A stretch of DNA of 64,000 bases. Source: Hippopus hippopus. Its lineage: Eukaryota; Mollusca; Bivalvia; Cardiida; Cardiidae. The stretch spans positions 44,506,360 through 44,570,359 of the forward strand of contig OX328107.1 in NCBI GenBank assembly GCA_946811185.2, written 5' to 3'. Position numbers and translations under genes: made by a program. Numbering within the stretch: the first letter of the stretch is position 1; the number at the start of each line of letters is the position of its first letter. The notes beneath the pieces were generated by a model, which did no database searches, was not told the DNA's origin, and saw only the letters and a program-made list of their open reading frames with translations. Below are positions 37,201 to 49,200 of the stretch, piece by piece.

Positions 37201-40200
37201 TGGATTGGCTGTGGCCTAAACGGATAATAATAGCAATATAGATCTAACACGACCTGCACAAAGACAGGATAACAGGTACAAACTGCAGTGAAATGAAAGA
37301 TCATTCCTTTAGGCTAAATATCGGTAGGCCTAGTGCTCAATGTGTTCATTTTCGGAATAGTATCGGATTCTACTTTATTATCCAAATCGCCCGACTCTAG
37401 ATCGTGTCCCAACTAGAGCTATCAATTAACCCTATAGATGTCCTCCTTTTCAAATATTTGATAAAAATGAATTCTGTAGCACAGAAGATACATTTTTTTG
37501 TAAGTGTCCGTAATTTCACAGTGGGTTAAAACGACTGGTTTAATACGGACACTTGTCTTTTTCTTCTTTATTTCTCCTAATGTGTATTTTGCCATTATTT
37601 TGATGATTTCTTACTTTTCTTCAATCATTTGTCTTAGCTTTTAGCACCTTTGCGTTTTAGTGTAAAATTTCTATGATTCGTGAAAGCGTTCAAGTACCTG
37701 TCGGAGTTGTAGAGCAAAACTTTAAATTCAAGCACGGTTGAGAAAGGGCGCATCACGTGTGACCTTAAGTTTGCTTGCATCATCACATAAAATTAATCGT
37801 CATCAAAAAATAGCACACTGACACAGACATGAGATGGGAGTGCTATAAATAGATTGTAGCAGGTATATTGGGAGTTAAAATACGCTCGTGGATTTTTCAA
37901 AATGTAGCGTGTGTCCGTAATTATACCTCTGTCTGTATTTACCCGGATTGACCCTATATCAACATACTAAAGTAACATTCTAAATTCTGCAGCTGAGAAA
38001 ATTTGAGAATCAACTCCGCAAACTAATTGACATAAGTCATTAACTGAGTTAACCCATTACCACACAATCCCTACTTTTGACGACCCTGAGAAAGAAGCCT
38101 TTAGAAAACATTGTGGGAAAAGGAGAAAATGCTGGTAACCAGCATTTTCTCCTTTTCCCACAACGTTTTCTACCCTTCACAAAACAAATTTCAAATTTTC
38201 AGTCACTTTTATTTTGTCGTCTGCAAATGCTTTCGATTTGGACAAACCTAAAATTTTGTCATTTGGTAATGAGTCAAGTCTTTAACTTGCTGAGTTGAGT
38301 TTGAAATATTGTGTCAACTCAGGATTTGATAACGTTACTCAAGTCTGTTAAAATTAGTGAAATGCCTCTCGAATAATGAGCTCCACTTTAGTAGGAAAAT
38401 GATTCTGTCAGAAGATTTGAGCCAAATAAGATACTTAAGTTCTTCAGTGAAACGGTGCCCAGGATTCTAGGGTAAAAGGTTCAAAGCTGTAATTCTTACA
38501 GAGCGGAAAACAAACTCAGTAAAACGATACTAATCACAAGAAGAAGAAACACCATACACAGGAAAAGTTTTAAGCATGTCCCTATAGATCCAGCAGGGTT
38601 TTCCTGAAATAAAACATGAATTCAGCCTTTCTTTTATGTCCAGGCTTTTGTTTGAAATGGAATTATCAATTCAGAAGACATTTATTAACTTTAGACAACC
38701 AATTTGCCATTGACAAATCCCATAATGGGATGGAGGGTCACGTTTTGATTAATTGATTGATTAAATAGTGTTTTATATTGCTTTCAATATCATTTCATCC
38801 ATGTCATGGTCACACATATACTGAACCAAAAAAGAAACTTCCCCTGTGTTTAAGTGCAGATATACACAAATTAATACCGGGTATGACCACCTTCAGCATG
38901 AAGGACTGCCTGGCATCGCTGGTGCATAGAACGGATAAGTGTATTGATTTCGGCTTGTGGAATGTTGTTCCATTCCTGAATTAAGGCTTGTCTTAGCTGA
39001 ATGACGTTTGACGGTGAAATAGGGCGACGTCTAACACGCTGGTCCAAATTATCCCAAAGGTGTTCAATGGGATTCAGATCAGGGCTTTTGGCAGGCCAGT
39101 CATTAATAAATGCAATGTTATTTGCCCTGAAGAAATTCACATTGTCCCTAGCTGTATGGCTTGTGGCATTATCATGCTGAAAAAGAGTGATATTGGCATT
39201 ATTTTGAAACAGTGGGATAACGTGCCTCGCAAGAATTTCGTCTCGGTAGCGTTGGGCATTCAAATTCCCTTCGATAATGACGAGATTAGTGCGAAAGCCA
39301 TGTGCAATGCCCGCCCAGACCAAGACAGAACCCCCACCCCCATAACGATCTCGTTCAAGTACGCAACAGTCGGCATAACGTTCATTTCTCCTACGGTATA
39401 CTCGAACCCTGCCATCACCTCGATGAATGGAAAACCTTGACTCGTCAGAGAAAAGAACGCTATTCCATTGTTGTCTAAGCCAGCGTTGGTGTGTACGTGC
39501 CCAATTAACACGATTTACGTGGTGACGTCGCGTCAAAACACAACCAACGTATGGATGACGTGCACGTAGCCCACCCTCGTGCAAGCGATTGCGCACAGTT
39601 TGGGCAGATATACGGTTGTAATGTGTACCAGGGGTGTTAGCAGCAGTGGCTGTGGCAGTTTGGAAGCGATTGCGCAGGTGGGTGTTCCGAATATAGCCGT
39701 CTTGGCCGCGCATCATGACGCGAGGACGTCCACTACGTGGTCGATCTTCCGTACGCCCTGTTGCTTGAAAACGTTGCCTAAGGGGTCGAATAGCACGAGT
39801 AGAACATCCAATATTCATAGCAACAGCATTCATCATCATACCAGCATTAAGCATGCCAATGGCACGTTCGCGTAAATTTTGCGGAATTCTAGGCATATCA
39901 AAAATAAAGAAAACTAAAAAGAATTTAATTTTTTTCAACGTCTTTTTCTTATTGACATGAAAGTCTATAAAATTAGACTGAAAGGTTTAAAAAAAATATA
40001 CACGAATTATACTGGTCCGTGCATGCACGTGAAAATCGCTTTCAGCGGGTTTCTTCTGCAAAATGCTTTCAATCGAGTTAAAATTTGTTTTATCGGACAC
40101 ATAATCGTTCGCCCGAATATATGTAGGTCATCTAACATTTTGATTTATTTTAATAACATTGCATTTGCACTTAAACACAGGGGAAGTTTCTTTTTTGGTT

Positions 40201-43200
40201 CAGTATATATTCATACATGTATGCTCTGGATTTCTCCGGGGCTCTCAAGTTTTCATGTTCTGTTTTCTAAATGATTCTCCTTTGTGATCTTGAGCAAGAC
40301 ACTTCAGAGCCCTAGCCTAGTAATGATGGAGACCAGTAAATAGATGAATACGACAATTGTTGAGCTGTTGCAGTGATATGACAGAAATAATTTTGAATGC
40401 AGCTGGACTATATTGACAAATTGACAACATTTGCCGATAAAAAGTCCAGGGGGGGGGGGTGTTCACTTTTTCTTTTGATCAATTAATTGATCAAATGGTG
40501 ATTTATATTGCTTTCAACATCATTTCAGGCATATCATGGCCACACATATTCATATATGTCCTAGGTTTCACCAGTGCTAGGCTTGAGCTCTAAAGTGTCG
40601 TGCTTACTAAATGATTCTTTCCAAGCCCTCTCCCTTGGGAGCATAAAAGCAAAACTGTTTGGTAAATAATTCACAAATTACCAATGCATAGGCAAAACAT
40701 TTTACCTTGCAGTGGACAATCTTTGAAAATAATTTGATATCTTCTTTTCTCCCAATGTTTTCACATGAATTTGATCTTAATCCTTGTTGCACTGAGCCTG
40801 GATTTATAGAGAATACATACATAGTGTTGTCATATATCAAAAATATCTAATAAACTTGGGAGAATTAATAATTGTCAAGCCTACGCGAGACAATTATCAA
40901 TTCTCAAAACCAAATTAGATATTTTCTATATACGACAACTTTATGTACATAAACTATTCATTTTTTAACGTCTAATTTTTTTCTAACTCGCCATGAAAAA
41001 AGATGTGAAAAATAATGTGCGTTTTTGCACAGGCCTTTGAAGCTCTGTTGGTCTATCATGGAACACTAAGATTTTCCTTGGTCGGTCATCGAACACTTAT
41101 AGCACATTGGTGCATCGCCTGTATATTATGGAATATACTCAAATTTTCATTAACACCGTTTTTCATAATTAGCATATTGGGGACTCCCTCTATAACGTAT
41201 ATAGTAAGACAAGGTGTGCAACGAAATCAAAAAAAAAAAAAAATTGACTCCTGTCCCCTTTCAGAGATAATATTTAACAGAAAATGAAAAAATAAACCTA
41301 ATTAAACATGCAGATGGATTCACAACTAATTTTTCTTCTGTACCCTGACCCTTAAAAGTTCCAAACGGCTCTTGCCATCAAGCAATAGCTCTCATCTCAA
41401 AAAATTTAAAAAGCTTCCACATTTTCCAGATAGCCATGCACTGACATCACACAATTCATTATGATGCAGCGAATTATAACTCTATGAATTTGCTATCAAA
41501 AGACGCGCCAAAGTTTTTGACCAATGAATGGTAAAAACGCATTTGAAAATATGCGAAATGGGAGATGAAAATCGTGATACAGGATTAGATGAAAAGATAA
41601 ATTATATCAAATGAAATATTAATTTAATAATTTCATCAATACACTAGCAAAAAAAATATCGATCTATATTTGAAAAAAAAAAAATTATTATTCGCTGCAA
41701 GATTATAAAATGTGTGACGTCGGCGCATGGCGATCCAGAAAATGTGGATGCTTTCGAAATCGTTTTGAGATGAGAGCTATTGCTTGGTTGTGGGGGTAGA
41801 GCGTCTGCCTCGTAACCATAAGGTCCAGAGTTCGATACCCGGGAGCGGGTGTCACCTTTGGTTTTTTCATTGGCCCACACAATCGGCGTGAGTACTGGTG
41901 AAGTTTCCAGGAAGCAGAATTGAGAGAGATTAGTAAAAGTTGTATGAACTTGTTTCTCAATCGATGTAAAATACCTATGTTTAAACTAAGAGCCGTTTGG
42001 AACTTTCCAAGGTCAGGGTACAGAAGGAAAGTCATATATGAACCCATCTGCACCGGTAACTAAGTTCATTTATCCATTTTCATTTAAATATTATCTCTGA
42101 AAGGGGACGGGGGTCAAATTTTCTTCAATTTCGTTGCACACTTTGTCTAACTATATATGAAAAGAGGGAATCGCCAATGTGCTATTTACAGTAATGGTGT
42201 ACAATAATGAAAATTTCGTTATCCTTTGATAGACCAATGGAGTTTCAGAGGCCTATGGTTTCTGCAAGCAAAGTAGATCTATTCAATTTAGTTGGATATG
42301 GATTAACTTTATAATGACATCATGAAAAATAGCCAACTTCATAATTTCAATCATAAATATGACATTTACCCACACAAAATTAAATTAACCCTTTACCACA
42401 CGACAAAATTTTAGACCTGTCCTAATTGAAAGCATTTGTAGATGACAGTTTTAACGTGGCTCATATGAAATTATTTTTCTTTGATAGGGTAGAAAACGTT
42501 GTGGGAAAAGGAGAAAATGCTGGTAACCAGCATTTTCTCCTTTTCCCACAACGTTTTCAAAAGCCTTCTCTTTCAGGGACGTCAAAAGTCGTCATTGTTT
42601 GGTAAAGGGTTAATATCTGTGGTATATCAAAAATAAATATCACATAGGTGATATTTCACAGATATTTGCTTAGTTGAAAGATATAACTCTTTACTAGACA
42701 ACAAAATTTTAGTCCAGATATTGAAAGAATTGGAAGATGCTAAAAATGAATAGGGCTGAAAAGATGGAATTTTTGTTTGCAAGGGCAGAAAACTGTGTTG
42801 GCAAAGAAGAAAATGCTGCTGCCCAGTATTTTCTCCATTTTCCAACAGTATTTTCAAAAGCCTTTCTCAGGGTTGTTAAACTTGGAATTGTACAGTACAG
42901 GGTTCATTGCCTATGCAGGTAGTATAGATTGTGACCAGACTTTACAGAATGAATACTCTGGATGAAACAAGCAGATGGTGGAGATGGAAGATCAGACTGC
43001 ACATTCTGTGTAGTCTGATCTTGATCCACACTGCTTGTTTGTAGGCTTTGAGACTGCAGTATCTCCATCTTTAGAATGGCATTTTATTTCATTGTATTGA
43101 CATTTTCTGTATTATTCAAAACAACATTTTTCTTTCCTTCAAACATTTCTTCCTAAAAAATGTCCCTAGTTCTAGTATATCACCCTCTGACAATAGCAAT

Positions 43201-46200
43201 GTTTTTTACGGTCTGCTGACTTCATAACAATACAGAAAATCAGTATTCTCTAAAATGCCCATTGTACTATTTATGACCCAGTGTTAAAACTGTTCTTAAA
43301 GTAGTTGTCATGGCGCAGTGGTAATGCTATCAGACTGCAAAACTGTGCCATTTTATGCTGAAGTGACACGTTTGCCGTAATGAAGCAATGCAGTTAACTT
43401 GTCTTACCTTTTATGTCTTTGTTTTGTTATGTTGTGTATATCAACAAAGGCTAAAATTATCAACTGAAAGTAATAGTAGGTCATCTACAAATCTTAAAAT
43501 AGAGAAAAATAAACTAAAAATAGTCTGTTGAAAATCTACCTACTTCAGATGCTGATTCTGTTTGAACCATTGATGTACTTGGTACAGTATTTGTTACTAC
43601 ACGGTGATGATATACTGGACCTTTTGTGGAAAACTGTTAAAAGAAAGAATATAATTTTACTTAAAACTATACTAAAAACAAGAGGGCCATGATGGCCCTG
43701 GATCGTTCACCTGAGTCAATAGGTGAAATTTCACTCCATGTGCAAAATTCAATTTCTGACCAATTGTCAGGTCAATTGAGCTTAAAATGTGGCATCTAGA
43801 GCATCCACAAGAAACTTCCATAAGTTGACTGAGTGACCTACTTTATCACCATATGTGACCCAATTTAGAACTCATCAAAATATTTATCAAGACAAACATT
43901 CTGAACAGTTTTCAAGCTAATTGAGAAATAAATGTTGCCTCTAGAGTGCCCTAATGGTATTTCTTTAATTTGACCAAGTGACCTAGTTTATGATCGCAGG
44001 TTACCCAATTTCAAACTCATCCAATATTTCATCAAGACAAACATTCTGACCAACTTTCAAGTGAACTGAGCAAGAAATGTGGCCTCTAGAGTGCCCTAGA
44101 GGTATTTCGTTAATTTGACCTAGTCACCTAGATTATGACCCCAGGTGACCCAATTTTGAACTCATCTTAGATTTCACCAAGAGAAACATTTTAACCAATT
44201 TTCAAATCAATCGAGCAAGAAATGTGGCCTCTAAGAGTGCCCTAAAGGTATTTCTTTAATTTGACCTAGTCACCTAGATTATGACCCCAGGTAACCCAAT
44301 TTTGAACTCATCTTAGATTTCATCAAGAGAAACATTTTAACCAATTTTCAAATCAATTGAGCAAGAAATGTGGCCTCTAGAATGCCCTAAAGGTATTTCT
44401 TTAATATGACCTAGTGACCTAGTTTATGAGCCCATTTGACCCAAAATCAGACTCATGTGAGATTTTATCAAGACAAACATTCTGACCAATTTTCAAGTCA
44501 ATTGAGCAAAAAATGTGGCCTCTAGAGTGCCCTAAAGGTATTTCTTTAATTTGACCTAGTGACCTAGTTTATAATCCCAGGTGACCCAATTTTGAACTCA
44601 ACTTAGATTTCACCAAGAGAAACATTTTAACCAATTTTCAAATCAATCGAGCAAGAAATGTGGCCTCTAAGAATGCCCTAAAGGTATTTCTTTAATTTGA
44701 CCTAGTCACCTAGATTATGACCCCAGGTAACCCAAAACTGAACTCATCTTAGATTGCATCAAGAGAAACATTTTAATCAATTTTCAAATCAATTGAACAA
44801 TAAATGTGGCCTCTAGAGTGCCCTAAAGGTTTTTCTTTAATTTGACCTAGTGACCTAGTTTATGACCCAAGTTGACCCAAATTCAGACTCATGTAAGATT
44901 TGATCAAGACAAATATTTCTGACCAATTTTCAAGTCATTTGAGCAAGGAATGTGGCCTCTAGAGTGCCCGAATGGTATTTCTTTAATTTGACCTAGAGAC
45001 CTAGTTTATGAAATCGAGTTGACCCAAATTCAGACTCATGTGAGATTTTATCAAGACAAACATTCTGACCATATTTCAAGTCAATTGAGCAAAAAATGTG
45101 GCCTCTAGAGTGCCCTAAAGGTATTTCTTTAATTTGACCTAGTGACCTAGTTTATGATCCCAGGTGACCCAATTTCAAACTCATCCGATATTTCATCAAG
45201 ACAAACATTCTGACCAATTTTCAAGTCAATTGGGCAAGAAAAGTGGCCTCTAGAGTGCCCACAAGGTATTTCTTTAATTTGACCTGGTGACCTAGTTTAT
45301 GACCCCAGGTGACCCAATTTTGAACTCATCTCAGATTTCATCAAGAGAAACATTTTAACCAATTTTCAGATCAATTGAACAATAAATGTGGCCTCTAGAA
45401 TGCCCTAAAGGTATTTCTTCAATTTGACCTAGTGACCTAGTTTATGGGCCCAGTTGACCCAAATTCAGATTCATGTGAGATTTTATCAAGACAAACATTC
45501 TGACCAATTTTCAAGTCAATTGAGCAAAAAAAAATGTGGCCTCTAGAGTGCCCTAAAGGTAGTTCTTTAATTTGTCCTAGTGACCTAGTTTATGATCCCA
45601 GGTGACCCAAATCCAAACTCATTCGAGATTTTATCAAGACAAACATTCTTACCAAATTTCCGGTCATTTGAGCAATAAATGTAGCCTCTAGAGTGCCCAC
45701 AAGGTATTTCTTTAATTTGACCTAGTGACCTAGTTTATGACCCCAGGTGACCAAATTTTGAACTCACTGAACATGTTGTGCTCAGGTGGGCTAACAAACT
45801 TAGAACAGGTTCATTACATACCAAATATCAAAGCTCTACGCCTTCCAGTTTCACAGAAGAAGAATTTTAAAGTTTTCCCTTTTTTGTTCCTATGTTCAAA
45901 CTTGTGACCCCTTGGGCGGGGCCAGTTTTGACCCCAGGGGCATCATATGAACAAAATTGGTAGAGGTCCACTGGGAGATGCTACATACCAAATATCAAAG
46001 CCTTACAACTTCCAGTTTTATAGAAGAAGAATTTTAAAGTTTTCCTTCTTTGTTCCTATGTTTAAACTTGTGACCCCCGGGACGGGGCCAGTTTTGACCC
46101 CAGGGGCATCATATAAAAAACTTGATAGAGGCCCACTAGGAGATGCTACATACCAAATATCAAAGCTCTGGGCCTTCAAGTTTCAAAGAAGAAGAATTTT

Positions 46201-49200
46201 AAAGTTTTCCTTTTTTTGTTCCTATGTTCGAACTTGTGACCCCCGGGGCAGGGCCAGTTTTGACCCCAGGGGCATCATATGAACAAATTTGGTAGAGGTC
46301 CACTAGTAGATGCTACATACCAAATATCAAAGCTCTATGCCTTCCAGTTTCAGAGAAGAAGAATTTTAAAGTTTTCCTTCTTTGTTCCTATGTTCGAACT
46401 TGTGACCCCCGGGACGGGGCCAGTTTTGACCCCAGGGGCATTATATGAACAAACTTGGTAGAGGTCCACTAGGAGATGCTACATACCAAATATCAAAGCT
46501 CTGGGCCTTCCAGTTTCAGAGAAGAAGAATTTTAAAGTTTTCCTTCTTTGTTCCTATGCTTGAACTTTTGACCCCCCCCCCCGGGGCGGGGCCAGTTTTG
46601 ACCCCAGGGGCATCATATGAACAAACTTGGTAGAGGTCCACTATGAGATGCTACATACCAAATATCAAAGCTCTATGCCTTCTAGTTTCAGAGGAGAAGA
46701 TTTTCAAAGATTTTGCATTTTTTTCCTTTTTATTGCCATGGCAACCAGAGTTATGGGTGGAATTCAATTCTTTGAAAAACTTTGGTAGAGCTTCACCCAA
46801 GGAACATCCCTGCCAAGTTTCATCAAGATAGGCCCTGTGGTTTAGGAGAAGAAGATGTTTAAAGAAATTGTTGACGGATGCCAGACAAAGGGCGATCACA
46901 ATAGCTCACCTTGAGCACGTTGTGCTCAGGTGAGCTAAAAAATGGCAGCTTTACTAACACAGAGTATTTAGGCGTTTGGAAACATGGAAAAAGGTTGATT
47001 GATTGATTGTATGATGTTTAGCACTGTTTTCAAAATTATTTCAGTTATATCAGGGCATCCAGTGCACCTATCCATGTTTTCTTGGAGCTTCTTTTTACCA
47101 GTACGCAGCACAATATTCTTTCCAAGCCACTGGCTGCTTTCCCACATAACCATCGTTGAAATAATGGTCAGCGGTGAGAGGGGAATGAATCCCGTCGCAA
47201 TGACTATCATCAATCCTAGGAAAGAAGTTAGCCGAGCTGGGGCTCGATCCAGTTGTGGGAATAGGAGAAATGCTGGTAACAAGCATTTTCTCTTTTCTGC
47301 ACAACATTTTCTACCCTTCCAAATACAAGTTCAATCAAATGACCAACATTTAACTCATTACCAAACGACAATATTTTAGGCTTGTCCAAATCGAAAGCAT
47401 ATGCAGATGACAAAATAAAAGTGACTGAAAATTTGAAATTTATTTTGTGAAGAGTAGAAAACATTATGGGAAAAGGAGAAAATGCTGGTTACCAGCATTT
47501 TCTCCTTTTCCCACAATGTTTTCTAAAGGCTTCTTTCTCAGGGTCGTCAAAAGTAGGGATTGTGTGGTAATGGGTTAATTTGTCGTCTGCAAGAGCTTTC
47601 TAATTGGACCTAAGGTTTTGTTGTCTGGTAAGAGTTTAACTCTTTTCAAAACTTTGTTTTCTCCTTTTCCCAAAATTGTTTCTTCTTCAGGGTCCTTAAA
47701 ATCCAGGATTTAGTGGTGGAGGCTAAAGGAGGTGCTCATGGGGAGCCATGGAATTCTTACTTATTCAGGGGAAAAAGACTGTTCAAATAACAGTAAAAGT
47801 CTTGTGACAGATATTGCTTAGGCAAGCTAAAAAATTAAAAAAGTTGACTTGTTTGATTTTGTTTGTATGTAGTTCAATCCCGTGTTCAATATTATTTCAG
47901 TCATATCACATGGGTCAGTCCACCTATTCATAGGTTCCTTGAGTTTCTTTCACCAGTAATTTGCACAATATTCTTCTCAAGCCACTGGCTGCTTTCTCAC
48001 ATAACCATCATTGAGAAAATGATCAGCAGTGAGAGAGGAATGTATCCTGTTGCAATGTAGGATCATTCATTCCTAAGAAAGAAATCTGCCAAGTTAAGGG
48101 TTTCAAAACAGCCACCCCCTGGTCTAAAGTTCTCACTCTACTAATTGTGCTACCAGACTTGGCGACAAAAAACTACAACCAACTGAAAGAGAAGAAAAGC
48201 AACATACCTGTATATTGGTTGTTGTTGCTAAGGGCTGTGATGGTTGAATACTATTGTAAGTCCTACCTAAAATAAAGTATCATAATTACTCAAACAAGGC
48301 TGTTTAATCCTTCACAGTTTTAAAGAAGTACTGTATCTCCCCTAACCATCCAATAGATAATAGGCAACACCCAAATAATTATCCGGGGCAGCTATTAGTT
48401 TTCACATGTACCAAATCCATCAATCAGACAGTGCACAACAGAATTCTTTAATTTCTGTTTATTTCCAGATGCAAATCAAATGTTGCTTAAACCATGAAAT
48501 AAATCTTTGAAAGGGTAGAAAACACTGTGGCAAAAAGACAAAATGCTGGTACTTTTTACCAAACAATTACAATGTTTCAACAACCCAAAGGAAGGTCTTT
48601 TGAAAACATTGTGGAAAAGGAGAAATTGCTGTTTACCAGCTGCTGTCTTTGGTGCAGTAGAAAACATTGTGGGTAAAGTAGAAAATGCTTGTAAGCAGTA
48701 TTTTCTCCTTTTAATCAAATTTTTTGAAGAGTCTTCTTCTAGTTGTTAAAACTCAAAACTGCTTGGCAATGGAATAAATTATGTAATAGTTTTTATGATC
48801 AGTGCTTAATTTAAATATGCACAAGACTAAATCTCAAATTAATTCCATTGAAAACCTGCTTGTTCAGCTGGTCAGCTTAATATGCCTAAAATTTTAACAC
48901 ACTTTGGTGGGGTTGATACTTATCTTGATATTCAATTTCCACAAAATAATCAACAGTAACTGTTCTGCATGTCATCTAGATTTAATGAACCAATTAAAAT
49001 GAAGTCCACCTGTGGCAATGTTTGGTGTATGACGCTGATTTCTTTCTCGCAGTCTTCTCAATTCCTCCTTTAAGAGTGTTGTTTCTTCATCATCACTCTG
49101 ATGTGGACTGTCTACAAGCAGTATAAACAGAGAAATGCTTTGTCCATCACCAATTAACCCTTTACCAGACAACAAAATTCTAGCCTTGTCCAAGTTGAAA

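Larger units (their letters stand above)
38819..40205 (-). mobile_element. Intact Tc1/mariner element, 1387 bp
   Basis: The element is bounded by 40-bp perfect terminal inverted repeats (starting TACTGAACCAAAAAAGAAAC) and flanked by TA target duplications at 38817-38818 and 40206-40207. It contains one complete transposase gene. It splits a SINE-like repeat; a relative of the empty target (CACACATATTCAT) lies at 40479-40600, which confirms both borders. Perfect TIRs and an open reading suggest recent insertion. Confidence 0.95.
38735..40330 (-). repeat. SINE-like repeat hit by the Tc1 element
   Basis: Halves 38735-38818 and 40206-40330 match 40475-40620 (GTTTTATATTGCTTTCAATA, CATTTCATCC, ATGGTCACACAT, then TTCATACATGTAT, CTAAATGATTCTCC). 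Confidence 0.66.

Noticed and set aside
39060..39875. Plus-strand readings of 98-126 codons inside the Tc1 element
   Set aside because: Shadows of the minus-strand transposase, which has the DDE motifs.
41790..41858. Possible functional tRNA gene
   Set aside because: Good internal promoter boxes, but the sequence continues as a SINE body and lies inside a transposon arm.
43310..43370. tRNA-like start GGCGCAGTGGTAATGC
   Set aside because: A box A-like match without a box B or cloverleaf partner; too weak for a SINE or tRNA gene call.
45947..46633. Repeated [17 protein letters not shown] readings
   Set aside because: Generated by the 165-bp tandem unit in the Helentron-like element; the same appears inverted at 4748-5032.
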